A stretch of 64,000 nucleotides of DNA from Nematostella vectensis (lineage: Eukaryota > Cnidaria > Anthozoa > Actiniaria > Edwardsiidae): the NCBI RefSeq assembly GCF_932526225.1, contig NC_064041.1, forward strand, positions 12,761,951 to 12,825,950. The letters are read 5' to 3'. Both the position numbers and the translations under genes were made by a program. The notes below the pieces were generated by a model that was given only the letters and a program-made list of their open reading frames with translations, was not told the origin of the DNA and did no database searches. Below are positions 11,401 through 22,200 of the stretch, in pieces; position 1 is the first letter of the stretch, and each line of letters opens with the position of its first letter.

Positions 11401-14400
11401 TGCTCGCTTGGTTGCATTAGAGAACCCATGTCTCGTAACCCGCGGTGGTTCATGGGTAGCTGATGAACGACTGAATCTTTGTATCTGAAAGCTATATGAA
11501 TGTTCATAAGAATGAAATTAACAAGTTTTCTACAAATTTTGAAACCTGGATTTGTATTTCATTCACGCTTATTTGCTTATTTACTCGATACCTATGAAGA
11601 ACTGCGAGGATTATGATAAACAGATTCTCCGAGTGCAACCTGAATTTGAATAGATGTATATATATAAACATTGTAATTGAAAAAAAAACCCTGCGAACTT
11701 GTAAAACAACAAGGGTACGAGCAAGTGATAGATACGTCACCAGTAGTCTACTTGTAGGCTTCGAAAGTTTCTCCGGCACGAAAACCCCGAAAACACGAAG
11801 TACGCATACCACGGCCGCCATCTTGGATAACGCGCTCCGCAGGGGGAAGGGAAGAAAAAAAATGCCCTTCCCCCCTTCCCCGCGCATTTTTTCTCCCCCT
11901 CCCCCTGCGGAGCGCGTTATCCAAGATAGCGGCCGTGGTATGTGAACTTCGTGTTTTCGGGGTTTTCGTGCCGGAAAAACTATCAAAGCCTACAAGTAGG
12001 CTACGTCACCAGTTTCTTTGTCAAGCTTGTAAATCCCAACTTGCCACGGCCACGTGCCATGCCCCGCCTCGTTCCCTCCCACGATCCTCGCGCGGAGATT
12101 TGTTTGGCTTTCACCGCATGGCGAAAAGTCTAGAAGCGAAGAAAAACTTAGTTATTACTAGCCTTATCGAAGGCGCTCTATGACCGGGTTCCCTGTGGTG
12201 GGATAGTGTGACGTCAGACAAGCAAGACTTTTCCGCGAATAGTCTAGAAGCAAAGAAAGGCCAGGTTACGAGAAAACAAGAACGAGACAGGATTTATTAT
12301 ATAGTTTGATATCGGATTGTATTTCATTTATTTGCATTCTTTGGGGTAAATAAAAAAGAAACTATCTAAGCGATTGCTTAGGCAAGCACAAAACTGCTAT
12401 TACGACTCAACTCAGTTTAAACAACACTCATTAAAAATCAAGGTATTTTTTGGAAAGAAAAGATATTGTAAACCAGGTTTAATATAAATTCCTAACATTA
12501 AAACAAGCATTATACATATTACAAGTCGCTTGACTCAGCCCATTATACCCTTCCACTGACCTTATCTGCCTAATTGTACCATCTTTTACCTTCGTACATG
12601 GTGGTCGGGGGGTCCATGTACCTTGATTATATGTTACTAGTCCATGAATACATCCCCCTGACCTTATCTGCCTAATTGTACCTAATTCTACTAATTGTAC
12701 CTTGATTATATGTTACTAGTCCATGAATACATCCCCCTGACCTTATCTGCCTAATTGTACCTAATTCTACTAATTGTACCTTGATTATATGTTACTAGTC
12801 CATGAATACATCCCCCTGACCTTATCTGCCTAATTGTACCATCTCTTACCTTCGCACGTGGGTGGTCGGGGGGTCCATGTCCCGTCATCGCAAGATGCTC
12901 GCCCCGGGCCACTTCGAGTATAACCAGGGTTACAGCTGTATCTAATTGAGGTGCCGTCACGAACTCGAGCCACGCCATTTGAAATGAGACTTCGTAGAAT
13001 ACATTGCGCTAGAACGTAAAATTAGAGTAAGTAAAATAAACGTAATCTCCAATTTTTCTGATTTGTCTTAACCCAAACCTCATTTTTTACAAATAAAGTC
13101 TCAATCGGACCCTCTTATAAGAAAAAGCACCTCTATAATGAAAAACGGATTGAAAAAAGGATTCTCAAGTGCTGCAACTTTTCGAAATAGGTATATATAA
13201 TATACCTTTGCAAATGTTGTGCAAAGGGAAATTTGGACTCCATCTGCCATCTTTGCACTGACTCTGTGAAGGACCAAAAGCGTCGGTACCGCTGTTGCAT
13301 TGAATCCGGATTTGCTCTCCGTGCTTAACATAGTCTTTGCCTGATTTGCTCAGTATCTGACCACGAAGAGGTGGCTTAGGAACCCAGCAACGTCCTGTAA
13401 GGGATAAAGTTCAAATGACATATTTACGATGATGAGATGAGGATTAAACAATGATGATATTCATTGTTAATGGTGATGCCGTTGTGGAACATTATGCAGG
13501 AGCCTTGAAGGTTGGAAGAGGGGAGGTGGGGGCGAAAGCCAGGCGTGTTCCCACGATTGGCCGAGGGGGGGATGCGTAGTCAAAGGTATCATATGGAAAA
13601 AGCATAGTATTTATACATTCCTTTATAAGAAATGACCCCCTATTTGGCCGCCAAGGGGGGTGCACCCTTCGCACCCTCCTGAGAACGCGCCTGCAAGCTA
13701 AGGCCCTCTAGTTTTCTATAAAGATTCTTCAAAGTTGTAATTAATCTTATTAATCTATCTTCTTTGTGGCTGATGAGGCTGATGACAAGGATGATAATGA
13801 TGGGGGCGAGTGTATGACAAACTCACGCTTGCATTTTGGTTTTCTTCCATTCCACGTTCCTCCAGAGCACGTGATTCGTTCTCGACCAATCAGATCCAGG
13901 CCAACGCGACACGAGAAGCTAACAGTCATGCCGTCTGAGAAGTCGTTACCATGACGATAACCATTGCGAGGTTTCCCCGGGTTCGTACACCCGGCTGAAG
14001 AAAAAAAATACGCATAACTTTCATCCCGTTATACTAACGGAATACTACATTTACAGGTGAGATGTAGAGAAACATTTGATTGGCCATGCTGTTGCGGCAA
14101 CCCTGCCTATTGTGGCGAAGCTAATAAAATAAAATAAAATAAAATATGTGCACGTGATTTGTAAGTAAACATTTGATTGGACAGCTTACATATACACCTA
14201 AGTTGTGAGAAAACATTTAATTGGACAACTTACATATACACTTGAGTTGTAAGAAAATATTTGATTGGCCGACTTACATGTACACGTGATTTATAAGTTA
14301 ACATTTGATTGGACGACTACATGTACACGTGATTTGTAAGAAAACATCTGATTGGACGACTTACATGTACACGTGGGAGGGGCGTTTCTCCATTGGCCAT

Positions 14401-15169
14401 TATAACACGTGATTGATGTCTCACCGATGAGTCTAAATCCCCGGTTACAGGAGAAGGAGACTCGCTTACGATGCCGGAAGTCCCGTCCGTGAACTTTTCC
14501 ATTTTTCAGATTCCCCGGTGACGCACAAGGAGCTAGAGTTATTGGAACATGGAGTTTAGGTGCGCATGCGTTACCGTGGCCAGCAGTACAATTTTAGCCA
14601 ATCAGCACGTGAGAATTTATGCTCCGAACATGCTGGTATGCTAGAATAGCATTTGTCAATAATAAAGATAATAAGAAAAGTAAAAGCTATCGGTTTTGCT
14701 TTTTCTGATTAGTTCACCTCAGAAAATCACTAGTTAGGTGTGTGAAGTTTATGGCTTATGTCAAAATCTTACTATCTTCTTTACTTTCTGCATGTATGTT
14801 TTTTTACAAATATTATCCTATGTGGAGAAAACTATGATAACGCTTTTGGCCGAAAAAAGGATAAAGAACTCACAATCACGTGAAAATCACTTTGAAATTA
14901 CACTGTAAAATATTAATCGTCACTAATAATCACATTAGGAAAGAGCTTTGTTAGATGTATCGTCTTTAAAGATCATGATATCGAATACTTTTCATATTCT
15001 ATCAGATGACAGGTCAAGACTTTTTCGCAAAAAAATTCGGTACAATAAATCAACTTAAAATGAAAATACAATGAATCACATCTATTCTTCTAGTACAATC
15101 CATCTTTTTCGTACCTTTCAGGCAGTGGCCAACTGTTAACAGAAGCGTCAAGATGAATGCCGTCCTCAT
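8434..15169 (-). CDS. Secreted four-Sushi (CCP) serine protease, complement/clotting-like
   Basis: Eight exons (minus): 15169-15115, 14532-14365, 13994-13827, 13394-13206, 13008-12850, 12129-12010, 9602-9476, 9055-8434; 1608 nt, 535 residues. Exon 1 is a signal peptide (MRTAFILTLLL). Each of the next four exons is a phase 1-1 Sushi module with four cysteines and the late Trp. Exon 6 has a linker cysteine (PCGES) and the activation site LRAR/IVGG, then TWPWQV. Exon 7 holds CGGTLI and the catalytic His (TAAHC, about residue 308); exon 8 the Asp (NDIAL, about 369) and Ser (RGDSGG, about 474). Asp six residues before the Ser predicts cleavage after Arg/Lys. The cysteines fit a two-chain zymogen. 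Tyr at chymotrypsin position 225 (GKYGFYTRV) is typical of Na+-binding clotting and complement enzymes. There is no CUB, EGF, LCCL or vWA domain, so it is not a standard MASP, factor B or factor C. Substrate unknown; extracellular immunity or clotting is inferred. Confidence 0.92.
9818..10215. mobile_element. MITE-like element with GCCTGGCTAAAC terminal inverted repeats
   Basis: About 398 bp in the intron before the catalytic-His exon. The ends are GCCTGGCTAAACACG and its reverse complement, followed inward by AAACATGTTTGTCAAACATTG-type repeats on both sides. No coding capacity. A shorter relative with the same right end is at 51760-52002. I see no clear target-site duplication. Confidence 0.75.
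10336..11430. repeat. Long inverted repeat (arms of about 150-180 bp, 0.73-kb spacer)
   Basis: The left arm (10363-10515: GAGCATAAGATAAGAGAGGG, then CCGAATCCGGCTATTTTTAG, then CACCACTGCGCGTGAGGATT) recurs reversed at about 11244-11420. The left end also carries ACACCTATTTAAAATAAGG, the terminal motif of a family seen at 33950-34207 and 56298-56565. The spacer has no recognisable gene. Probably a fold-back transposon inside the protease intron. Confidence 0.7.
11410..11610. repeat. Copy of the ACCTATTT dispersed repeat family, internal part
   Basis: The stretch GTAACCCGCGGTGG, CATGGGTA, TGAATG, then CACGCTTATTTGCTTATTT matches the inside of the element at 56298-56565 in the same order. It directly adjoins the right arm of the long inverted repeat, so the two may be one composite element. 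Confidence 0.55.
11737..12016. repeat. Giant near-perfect palindrome (arms of about 130 bp)
   Basis: The left arm, from ACGTCACCAGTAGTCTACTT to GGAAGGG at about 11870, is almost the exact reverse complement of the right arm (about 11885-12016). The spacer is a short A-rich and C-rich loop. The arms include GGCACGAAAACCCCGAAAAC and ATCTTGGATAACGCGCTCCG. Its right edge overlaps the 5' splice site of the activation-site exon (exon ends at 12010), so that donor lies inside the potential stem. Confidence 0.85.
12131..12265 (-). repeat. Duplicated 3' splice site next to the activation-site exon
   Basis: The true acceptor and exon start (CGCTTCTAG/ACTTTTCGCC) at about 12129 is repeated about 105 bp upstream in the gene's direction as TTGCTTCTAG/ACTATTCGCG. 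The copy keeps the pyrimidine tract and AG. It could act as an alternative acceptor, but the sequence behind it is not coding-like. Confidence 0.7.
12545..12850. repeat. Tandem repeat containing a second copy of the CCP4 exon tail and splice donor
   Basis: Downstream of the fourth Sushi exon, a block with TACTAGTCCATGAATACATC, CCTGACCTTATCTGCC and TAATTGTACC repeats about every 83 bp. The distal edge (about 12581-12619) carries a second copy of the last 30-odd exon bases (GGGGGGTCCATGT on the plus strand) with an intact donor, GAAG/GTAAAAG. So the exon end and its 5' splice site were duplicated with intron sequence. Confidence 0.8.
13540..13692. repeat. Third copy of the G-tract interspersed repeat
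   Basis: It matches 3375-3645 in order: AAAAAGCATAGTATTT, TAAGAAATGACC, TTTGGCCGCCAAGG, a G-run, and a GCGCCTGC end. It lies in the intron between the CCP2 and CCP3 exons. Confidence 0.7.
14151..14372. repeat. 44-bp tandem repeat whose end unit is the CCP1 splice donor
   Basis: Five units, starting at about 14151, 14196, 14239, 14283 and 14326, lead into a sixth at 14370 that is the real exon end. Read on the gene strand, each unit holds CACGTGTACAT/GTAAGTCG (last exon bases plus 5' splice site) followed by CCAATCAAATGTTTTC-like intron sequence. Some copies keep the GT, others have lost it. Copies diverge more with distance from the exon. Confidence 0.85.
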
Positions 15170-16140
15170 CTTTAGTGGTCTTGTTTTGTCTCTAATTTTA
15201 CCCGCGAATAAATACGCTATGACAGGAAGTCTTGCTATGTGATTTGATAGATGCTTCGGCCGAATGGCCTCTGCAGTTATCCGCTCAGCAGTAGCGGAAG
15301 TACTTCCACAGGGCCGAAAACTTGTCACCCTTGTCTGTACTGCGTTGGTTGCGTGACCGCACATGCATATAGTAGCGGGCCACTGGATTTGAGATTAAAG
15401 AACGCGGCGTTTGAGTTTGGTTAATCTGAGATCGTGTGGGAGTTGTTGTATTACCCGCATTTGTAACAATCAACGGGATATGTAGCAAAGATCAACCGGT
15501 TTTGTAGCAACGTTTAACAACCGGATTTGTATCAAACATCAACAGGATTTGTAACAGCCTTAAAAATTCGTCAAATCCATTTATGACAAAGGTAAAGCAT
15601 TCCAGAAGTCTTTGCTTGTTCTAACGTAAGGGGGACTCTAGCGATGACGCCACCAAAATAACGTCCGGTATATACCTCTTACCAGATACATTGTTTGATA
15701 ATCAAACTTGGATGACCTGTCACAGGAGGCAAGGGCGTGACGTAACGTGATGTCATCGATGACGTCATAAAAACAATTGTGCATAGATTTTATGCAAACA
15801 GGCTAAAAATATTTGTCGCTTTTTGGTATCCGAAGTAGAGTAGCACATTTTCCCTCAGAACAGCTTTTCACTTGCTTTTTGTTGTTCTTAGTTTTTAACA
15901 GAATATCAACGGTTTTAACGGCCCTCTATCGAGATGACATAGTCAATATATTTGCCAGTTCGTCTGTCTGTCCCTCCATCGAAAAGTATTCGTTAATATC
16001 TTCGCCAATTCGTCTATCTCTCTCCCAATATACAGAAGCAGACTTTTAGGGGATGAATCGATGGTTATCAAGAATGTAAACAAACAATTCACAGGAATTT
16101 AAAGAATATTCAGAATAAAACTTAAGGGTTCAACACAAAC
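15170..16140. other. Spacer between the CCP-protease and DUF885 genes, with a short repeat
   Basis: Upstream region of the protease gene and downstream region of the DUF885 gene; no exon seen. Between 15456 and 15565 there are four imperfect units of about 27 bp with the theme CAACCGGATTTGTAGCAA. TGACGTCA-type palindromes lie near 15750-15770. Confidence 0.5.
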
Positions 16141-16146
16141 GACTTT

Positions 16147-16180
16147 CACATCTTTATTTGAATTATTATTTTTATTAAAG
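16147..16180 (-). promoter_or_regulatory. Poly(A) signals of the DUF885 gene
   Basis: Minus-strand AATAAA and AAATAAAG hexamers within about 75 bp downstream of the stop codon, a normal 3' UTR distance. Hexamer and position only. Confidence 0.55.
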
Positions 16181-16220
16181 CTACCATAATGTTCCATAAG
16201 CACTATTGATGAAATATTGT

Positions 16221-19200
16221 TCACTTTGTTGACTTTATATACTCTGACACAGCATCTTCTAGCACGGCCAGTGGGACTGGGCCGAGAGACAGAAATACCT
16301 CATGGAAGTCACGGATGTCAAATTTCTCCCCTGAAATAGAACAGAAAACAAGCTGTCGGTCGTCTGTCTGCTTGCCCGTCCGTCTCTGTCCGTCTCTTTG
16401 TCTGTATGTCCGTCTTTCTCCCTCTCTGACTCAGTCTTTGTCGGCTTGTCAGTATATAGTCTGCATATATTAGCCATTGCATTACTCCAGGCTTAGATTG
16501 GGTTATATATGCAACTAGGCGCTTCGGTGGCTTTTACCCATGCTTACATGCGGGCTTGTTGCGTAGTCGCGAAGCCGGTTGACGACAACCTTTTGTCAAT
16601 CGACTGTATATCTCCCTCTGTCCATCCTTCTGACATAATACATACCCAGTTCCTTGCGCGCTTTTTCCCTGAGTTCCAGTATCTTTAACTCTCCAATCTT
16701 GTAGCCGCACGCCTGCCCTGGCCACGTGATGTACCTCGTGACCTCAGCATTGACGTCATGAACCGACATGGCGGTGTTCTTGGTCATAAACTCCACAGCT
16801 TGATCACGTGACCATCTTAATATACAAAAAATATGCAATGTTTGGCATATTCACTCTACAAAAGAAATGCACGTATTGCACCCTCAAGTTTTATTCTGGA
16901 TATTTTTTAAGCGGGCGAAAATGGATTTTAGTATGATTTTTCTTAACACGGAAGCGTGTTTCCGGGATCTTTCCCTATTTTCTGGAAAGGAATTTTTGTT
17001 GGAAAGAAAGAAAAAGACCCGAAAAGCAGGCAGCTTATAGATTCTTTAATAAGGATTTGTAGCACATACCCTAAGACGTGCATTCCTGTGTCCACAACAA
17101 GACGACATGACCGCAGCATCTCATGAGAAAGTCGACCGAACCTGTAAAAAAAGTTTTCAAAAATCATCTCGAGCTGATGGGTTTGCGTTAAAGATTTTTT
17201 TTTTAATCTTAATATGAAGCAATAGAAGAATCCCTAACACAAAATAATATCTAAGGATCGGTGTAGATAACCTTACATATCATAAGGATCGATGTAGATA
17301 GCCTTACATATCATAAGGACCGATGTAGATAGCCCTACATATCATAAGGATCGGTGTAGATAGCCTTACATATCATAAGGATCGGTGTAGATAGCCTTAC
17401 ATATCATAAGGATCCGTGTAGATAGCCTTACATATCATAAGGTTCGGTGTAGATAGCCTTACATATTATAAGGATTGGTGTAGATAGCATTACATATTAT
17501 AAGGATCGGTGTAGATAGCCTTACATATCATAAGGATCGGTGTAGATAGCATTACATATTATAAGGATCGGTGTAGATAGCCTTACATATCATAAGGATT
17601 GGTGTAGATAGCCTTACATATCATAAGGATCCGTGTAGATAGCCTTACATATCATAAGGATCGGTGTAGATAGCCTTACATATCATAAGGATCCGTGTAG
17701 ATAGCCTTACATATCATAAGGATCGGTGTAGATAGCCTTACATATCATAAGGATCCGTGTAGACAGCCTTACATATCATAAGGATCGGTGTAGATAGCCT
17801 TACATATCATAAGGTTCGGTGTAGATAGCCTTATATATCATAAGGACCGGTGTAGATAGCCTTACAAATAATAGGATCCGTGTAGATAGCCTTACATATC
17901 ATAAGGATCCGTGTAGACAGCCTTACATATCATAAGGATCGGTGTAGATAGCCTTACATATCATAAGGTTCGGTGTAGATAGCCTTATATATCATAAGGA
18001 CCGGTGTAGATAGCCTTACAAATAATAGGATCCGTGTAGATAGCCTTACATATCATAAGGATCGGTGTAGATAGCCTTACATATCATAAGGATCGGTGTA
18101 GATAGCCTTACATATCATAAGGATCGGTGTAGATACCCTTACATATCATAAGGATCCGTGTAGATAGCCTTACATATCATAAGGATCGGTGTAGATAGCC
18201 TTACATATCATAAGGATCGGTGTAGATACCCTTACATATCATAAGGATCGGTGTAGATAGCCTTACATATCATAAGGATCCGTGTAGATAGCATAACATA
18301 TCAATAAGGATCGGTGTAGATAGCCTTACATATCATAAGGATCCGTGTAGAGCTTCAGTTCCTCTCCGAGATACTCGCAGTACAGCCCCCAGCCCTGAAG
18401 AAAAAAGAACAATGATATGTATAATGAAGTTGCTCTTACACACGAGGCTTACACTCGTTTTTAGTCAAACGTGCACACTGTGCCTTTCGTTCACGAGTCA
18501 CGGTGGACGTCAATCATCACTTTTGAAAACTTCTAGTTCTGCATCTGTCACAGCTAGTTCGATAACCAAAACAACATCGAAGTCACCGTGAAAATACCAA
18601 TAAACACAGAGCTAGCAAATGAATAATGATCGAATTGTTTCTTATCTTTGCGTTGCTGTTGGTTTTTTTTTTGTGTATGTGCTTATGTATCTTTGTCTGT
18701 TTTTTTGACGCTTGGTGCTTTTCGGTGCTCTCTCATTGGAAACTGCGAAATGGCATCCATCACCAAAAAACAGTTGTGACTGGGAAATGAGAACTCATGG
18801 TGCACGTGTGACCGAAAACAACATATATTTATACCTCAACGTATCCAGTGTTTATAGCAAATCTTCCAGGCGCCAGGTAATATAACCGATCCTCTAGGTT
18901 TCTTCGAAAGCTAGGCTGCTTGTCACTTTCAAGCGCCACGGCGGCCTAGGTGAGACGAAGGACATAATATTTAGTTTTATTCTGGATTAGTCAGTATATA
19001 ATATTTCAAATAAACGAATTTCGCTCGCTCGCTCGCTTCGCTCTTATTTTCAAAATAGTATAGTAATAGTAGTCTTATATTCTTACAAAGCCAACGAGAA
19101 AATCAATACAAACGAAATTTCACACCAATAATCAAATAAGCTGTAGAACAGAATGATTCCAATTGACTATCTTTTTACCCTAGAACTATAAATCAGTGGA

Positions 19201-22200
19201 ACTCCCAATTCTTTAAATTTTATTTTTCCATTGTATTTTCCTCTAAGTGAGGGGTGGCTGTAACGGAAAATAATAAATAAAATAAACTGCAATATTGAGG
19301 TAAAGGACTATCTGCCACCGTCAATACAATAATGTAAATCGCCTGGCCAATTCCTTTTAAGGACATTGCCTGCCACATTTGGGAATTCCAATTCCAATTG
19401 TTTATTTCGTTTGTTTTTAAATAAACAATAACAAAGGAATGGTTGGTCGATAGCCTGCTAGCCGGTTCGCATTGTGGGTTAATAGGAAATGTCTTATATT
19501 ACATTTATATAACATTTTTTTTAACATTTCCGAAAACCCAAAATGAGAGCCGGCTAGCAGGCTAGTTGGTCGACATCTGGTAGCTTACCTGTAGGTGGTG
19601 GCCGGGCACAGCTTCGTGTAGCGCTAGACTTGGCATCTCAAACTTTGGTCTAGTAAACAACAACACAATCGCTAAATATATTGCACCAACCAAAGGGGCG
19701 GGGGCTCCAGTAAAAACAGACGGGGGTGATCGTCGACAAAATCGATTTTAACCCTAAGGGATGGCACTTTGGGAGTGGTCAACAGAAACTCTTATATAGT
19801 AAATAGGGTGTGGTCGAAGGAATTTTTAACCCGAAGAGATAGCAGAATAGAAAAAAAAGGTAAAAAAAACCCTTGGGAATAGCAATTGGCCGAATTTTAT
19901 ACCCTATGAGATAGTAAAATCGGAAAAATCCTTCAACACCCCCTAAGGGATGGCAGTTTCACGCTAAAACTTTTGGAAAACTTTAGTCGACAAAAGATAC
20001 CGCTCCTTTTCTCGTGTTTAGCGTGTTTATAAGTGATGACCATGAACGGTACTGGATAAGTGATGACCATGAACGGTACTGGATAAGTGATGACCATGAA
20101 CGGTACTGGATAAGTGATGACCATGAACGGTACTGGATAAGTGATGACCATGAACGGTACTGGATAAGTGATGACCATGAACGGTACTGGATAAGTGATG
20201 ACCATGAACGGTACTGGATAAGTGATGACCATGAACGGTACTGGATAAGTGATGACCATGAACGGTACTGGATAAGTGATGACCATGAACGGTACTGGAT
20301 GTAAACTAATTTTTTTAAAAGAACATCTAATTTTCAGTTGAGGCTAAGCCGTTTCTATTTTTTGAGCATTTTAACGCTAAATATGTTCTTAACGATGTTC
20401 TTAAATTTTAATGTATATAAGAATATAACCTAATAAATTATTAGGAAGAGAATTTCATACACTAATGATCAATAGCAATAATAAGGTTGTTACTATCAGC
20501 ATGTTCTTGAAATTTTGGTGAAATCTCAGGGTGGACGTTCTTATAAAAAAGGTTCTTATAAAAAAAGAGTGTACATACAAAACATATCTCCAGATCTTTG
20601 ATAGGAGTACCTCTCCTCATGTTTGTAAGTGTTGAAAATGAACAGTACTGGACGTATACATATACATACAATACATATCTCCAGATCTATGATAGGATTA
20701 CCTCTCCTCATGTTTGTAAGTGTTGACCATCAGTACTGGATGTATACGATATACATACAATAACATCTCCAGATCTCTATGATAGGATTACCTCTCCTCA
20801 TGTTTGTAAGTGTTGACCATGAACGTTCCCGGGCGAGAGCCATCTTCTGGAGGTGCCAAATAAAATGCTCCAGGAAAATTAGGGGCTGATTCCTCAGGTA
20901 CCTCACAGATCCTATTGGTTACAAAAGCAAAGCCATGGATATGTACGGGAAAGACAAATGAAGACACGAGGGCTGATCAAGAAGGCCGAATTGCAGCCCG
21001 TTTAGTTAAGCGGCCAAGTAAAGACATGTGCAGTGGATTTTGAGCGTTCCACAAATACAGGTTGGTTATCTAGATGACAGAGAAAGGACTGCAATTTAGC
21101 ACAGTCATCTAAACCACGAGTGGTACAAGCCACTAATGTAAGGCTATTGACGACGAAGACGTTGATCATGATAATGATGATGATCCAGACCTATTTTCAT
21201 CTGTTTATGTTCCTTTTCAAAAACAGGTAAGAATTTATTTCTGGATCCGCACATGATGATGATAAGAAAAATGGTGTTTGTTTTCGGTGTGTGTGTTCGT
21301 AGCAGGTCACTATATGTGATTTTTTAAAGAAAAGAATTGTTCAAAATAATTTGAAAAAAACTGACTTTGATGGAAAATCATGACAACCCTCACTGTATGC
21401 TTACTCAAACGTTGCCTTGGGTAAATTCTTGAATAACTTTGGTAGCAATGGGGTGATGATGTTGAAACAAAGATGACGATAGCCCTTCAACAGATCCTCC
21501 TACAAAATAAACAGAGATGCAGTGTTACCAACACATGTATCACTTATGGAACAACGTCCAAAAGTCTCAATGTGAAAACACTAATTCTGACAATTGAATC
21601 CATGTCACCCATGAATGTCTTTAAAAATGCACCAAAGCAATTTGCTTAGAAGTATTGTATAATTTATTCTTTCTTTGATAGAGAATGGCCTCGCTGGCAA
21701 CGCATGTCTGTTTGCACTCCCAACTTCACACTAATTTCTGCTAGTTTCATATTTTGTAGTGTAATTAAAAAAAGTCTCTAAATACTCTTTGTGCCAGATA
21801 CAAGTCAATGTATTGGATTGACAAAATAGTATTTTGCAGTTTGATGAATGTTGTGACTTCATCTGAGTTGGCCGAGTAGCAAAGCAAACATGAAAGCTAA
21901 AAGTGAATTGCACTTGAGCAAGTTAAAGCAAAGGCCTACTTTCAGTGTACCTTATCTTTGAAGTAATGTTTCCTGTCCTCTCTGAGGTGAGAAATGAATT
22001 GATCCAGAGTCCCTTTAAAGCCTGTCTCTTTTGCAACCTGCAAATTATGAAAACTCAGTATTTTGTGCGAAACAGCATAACCACAGAAGCCTGCATGTCA
22101 ATAATAATAACCCCATACGGGATCATGCATTGGCACTTTTGTTCAGAAAATAATAAAATATCACAGCGTGTAACAATGACAACGTTGAATGTTCTTTCTA

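Noticed and set aside
17253..18350. CRISPR-like array (31-bp direct repeats)
   Set aside because: Units are contiguous with no unique spacers, and the sequence is an exon end plus splice donor in a eukaryotic gene.
19933..20304. Repeating nonapeptide proteins on both strands
   Set aside because: Artefact of a 27-bp repeat in a DUF885 intron.
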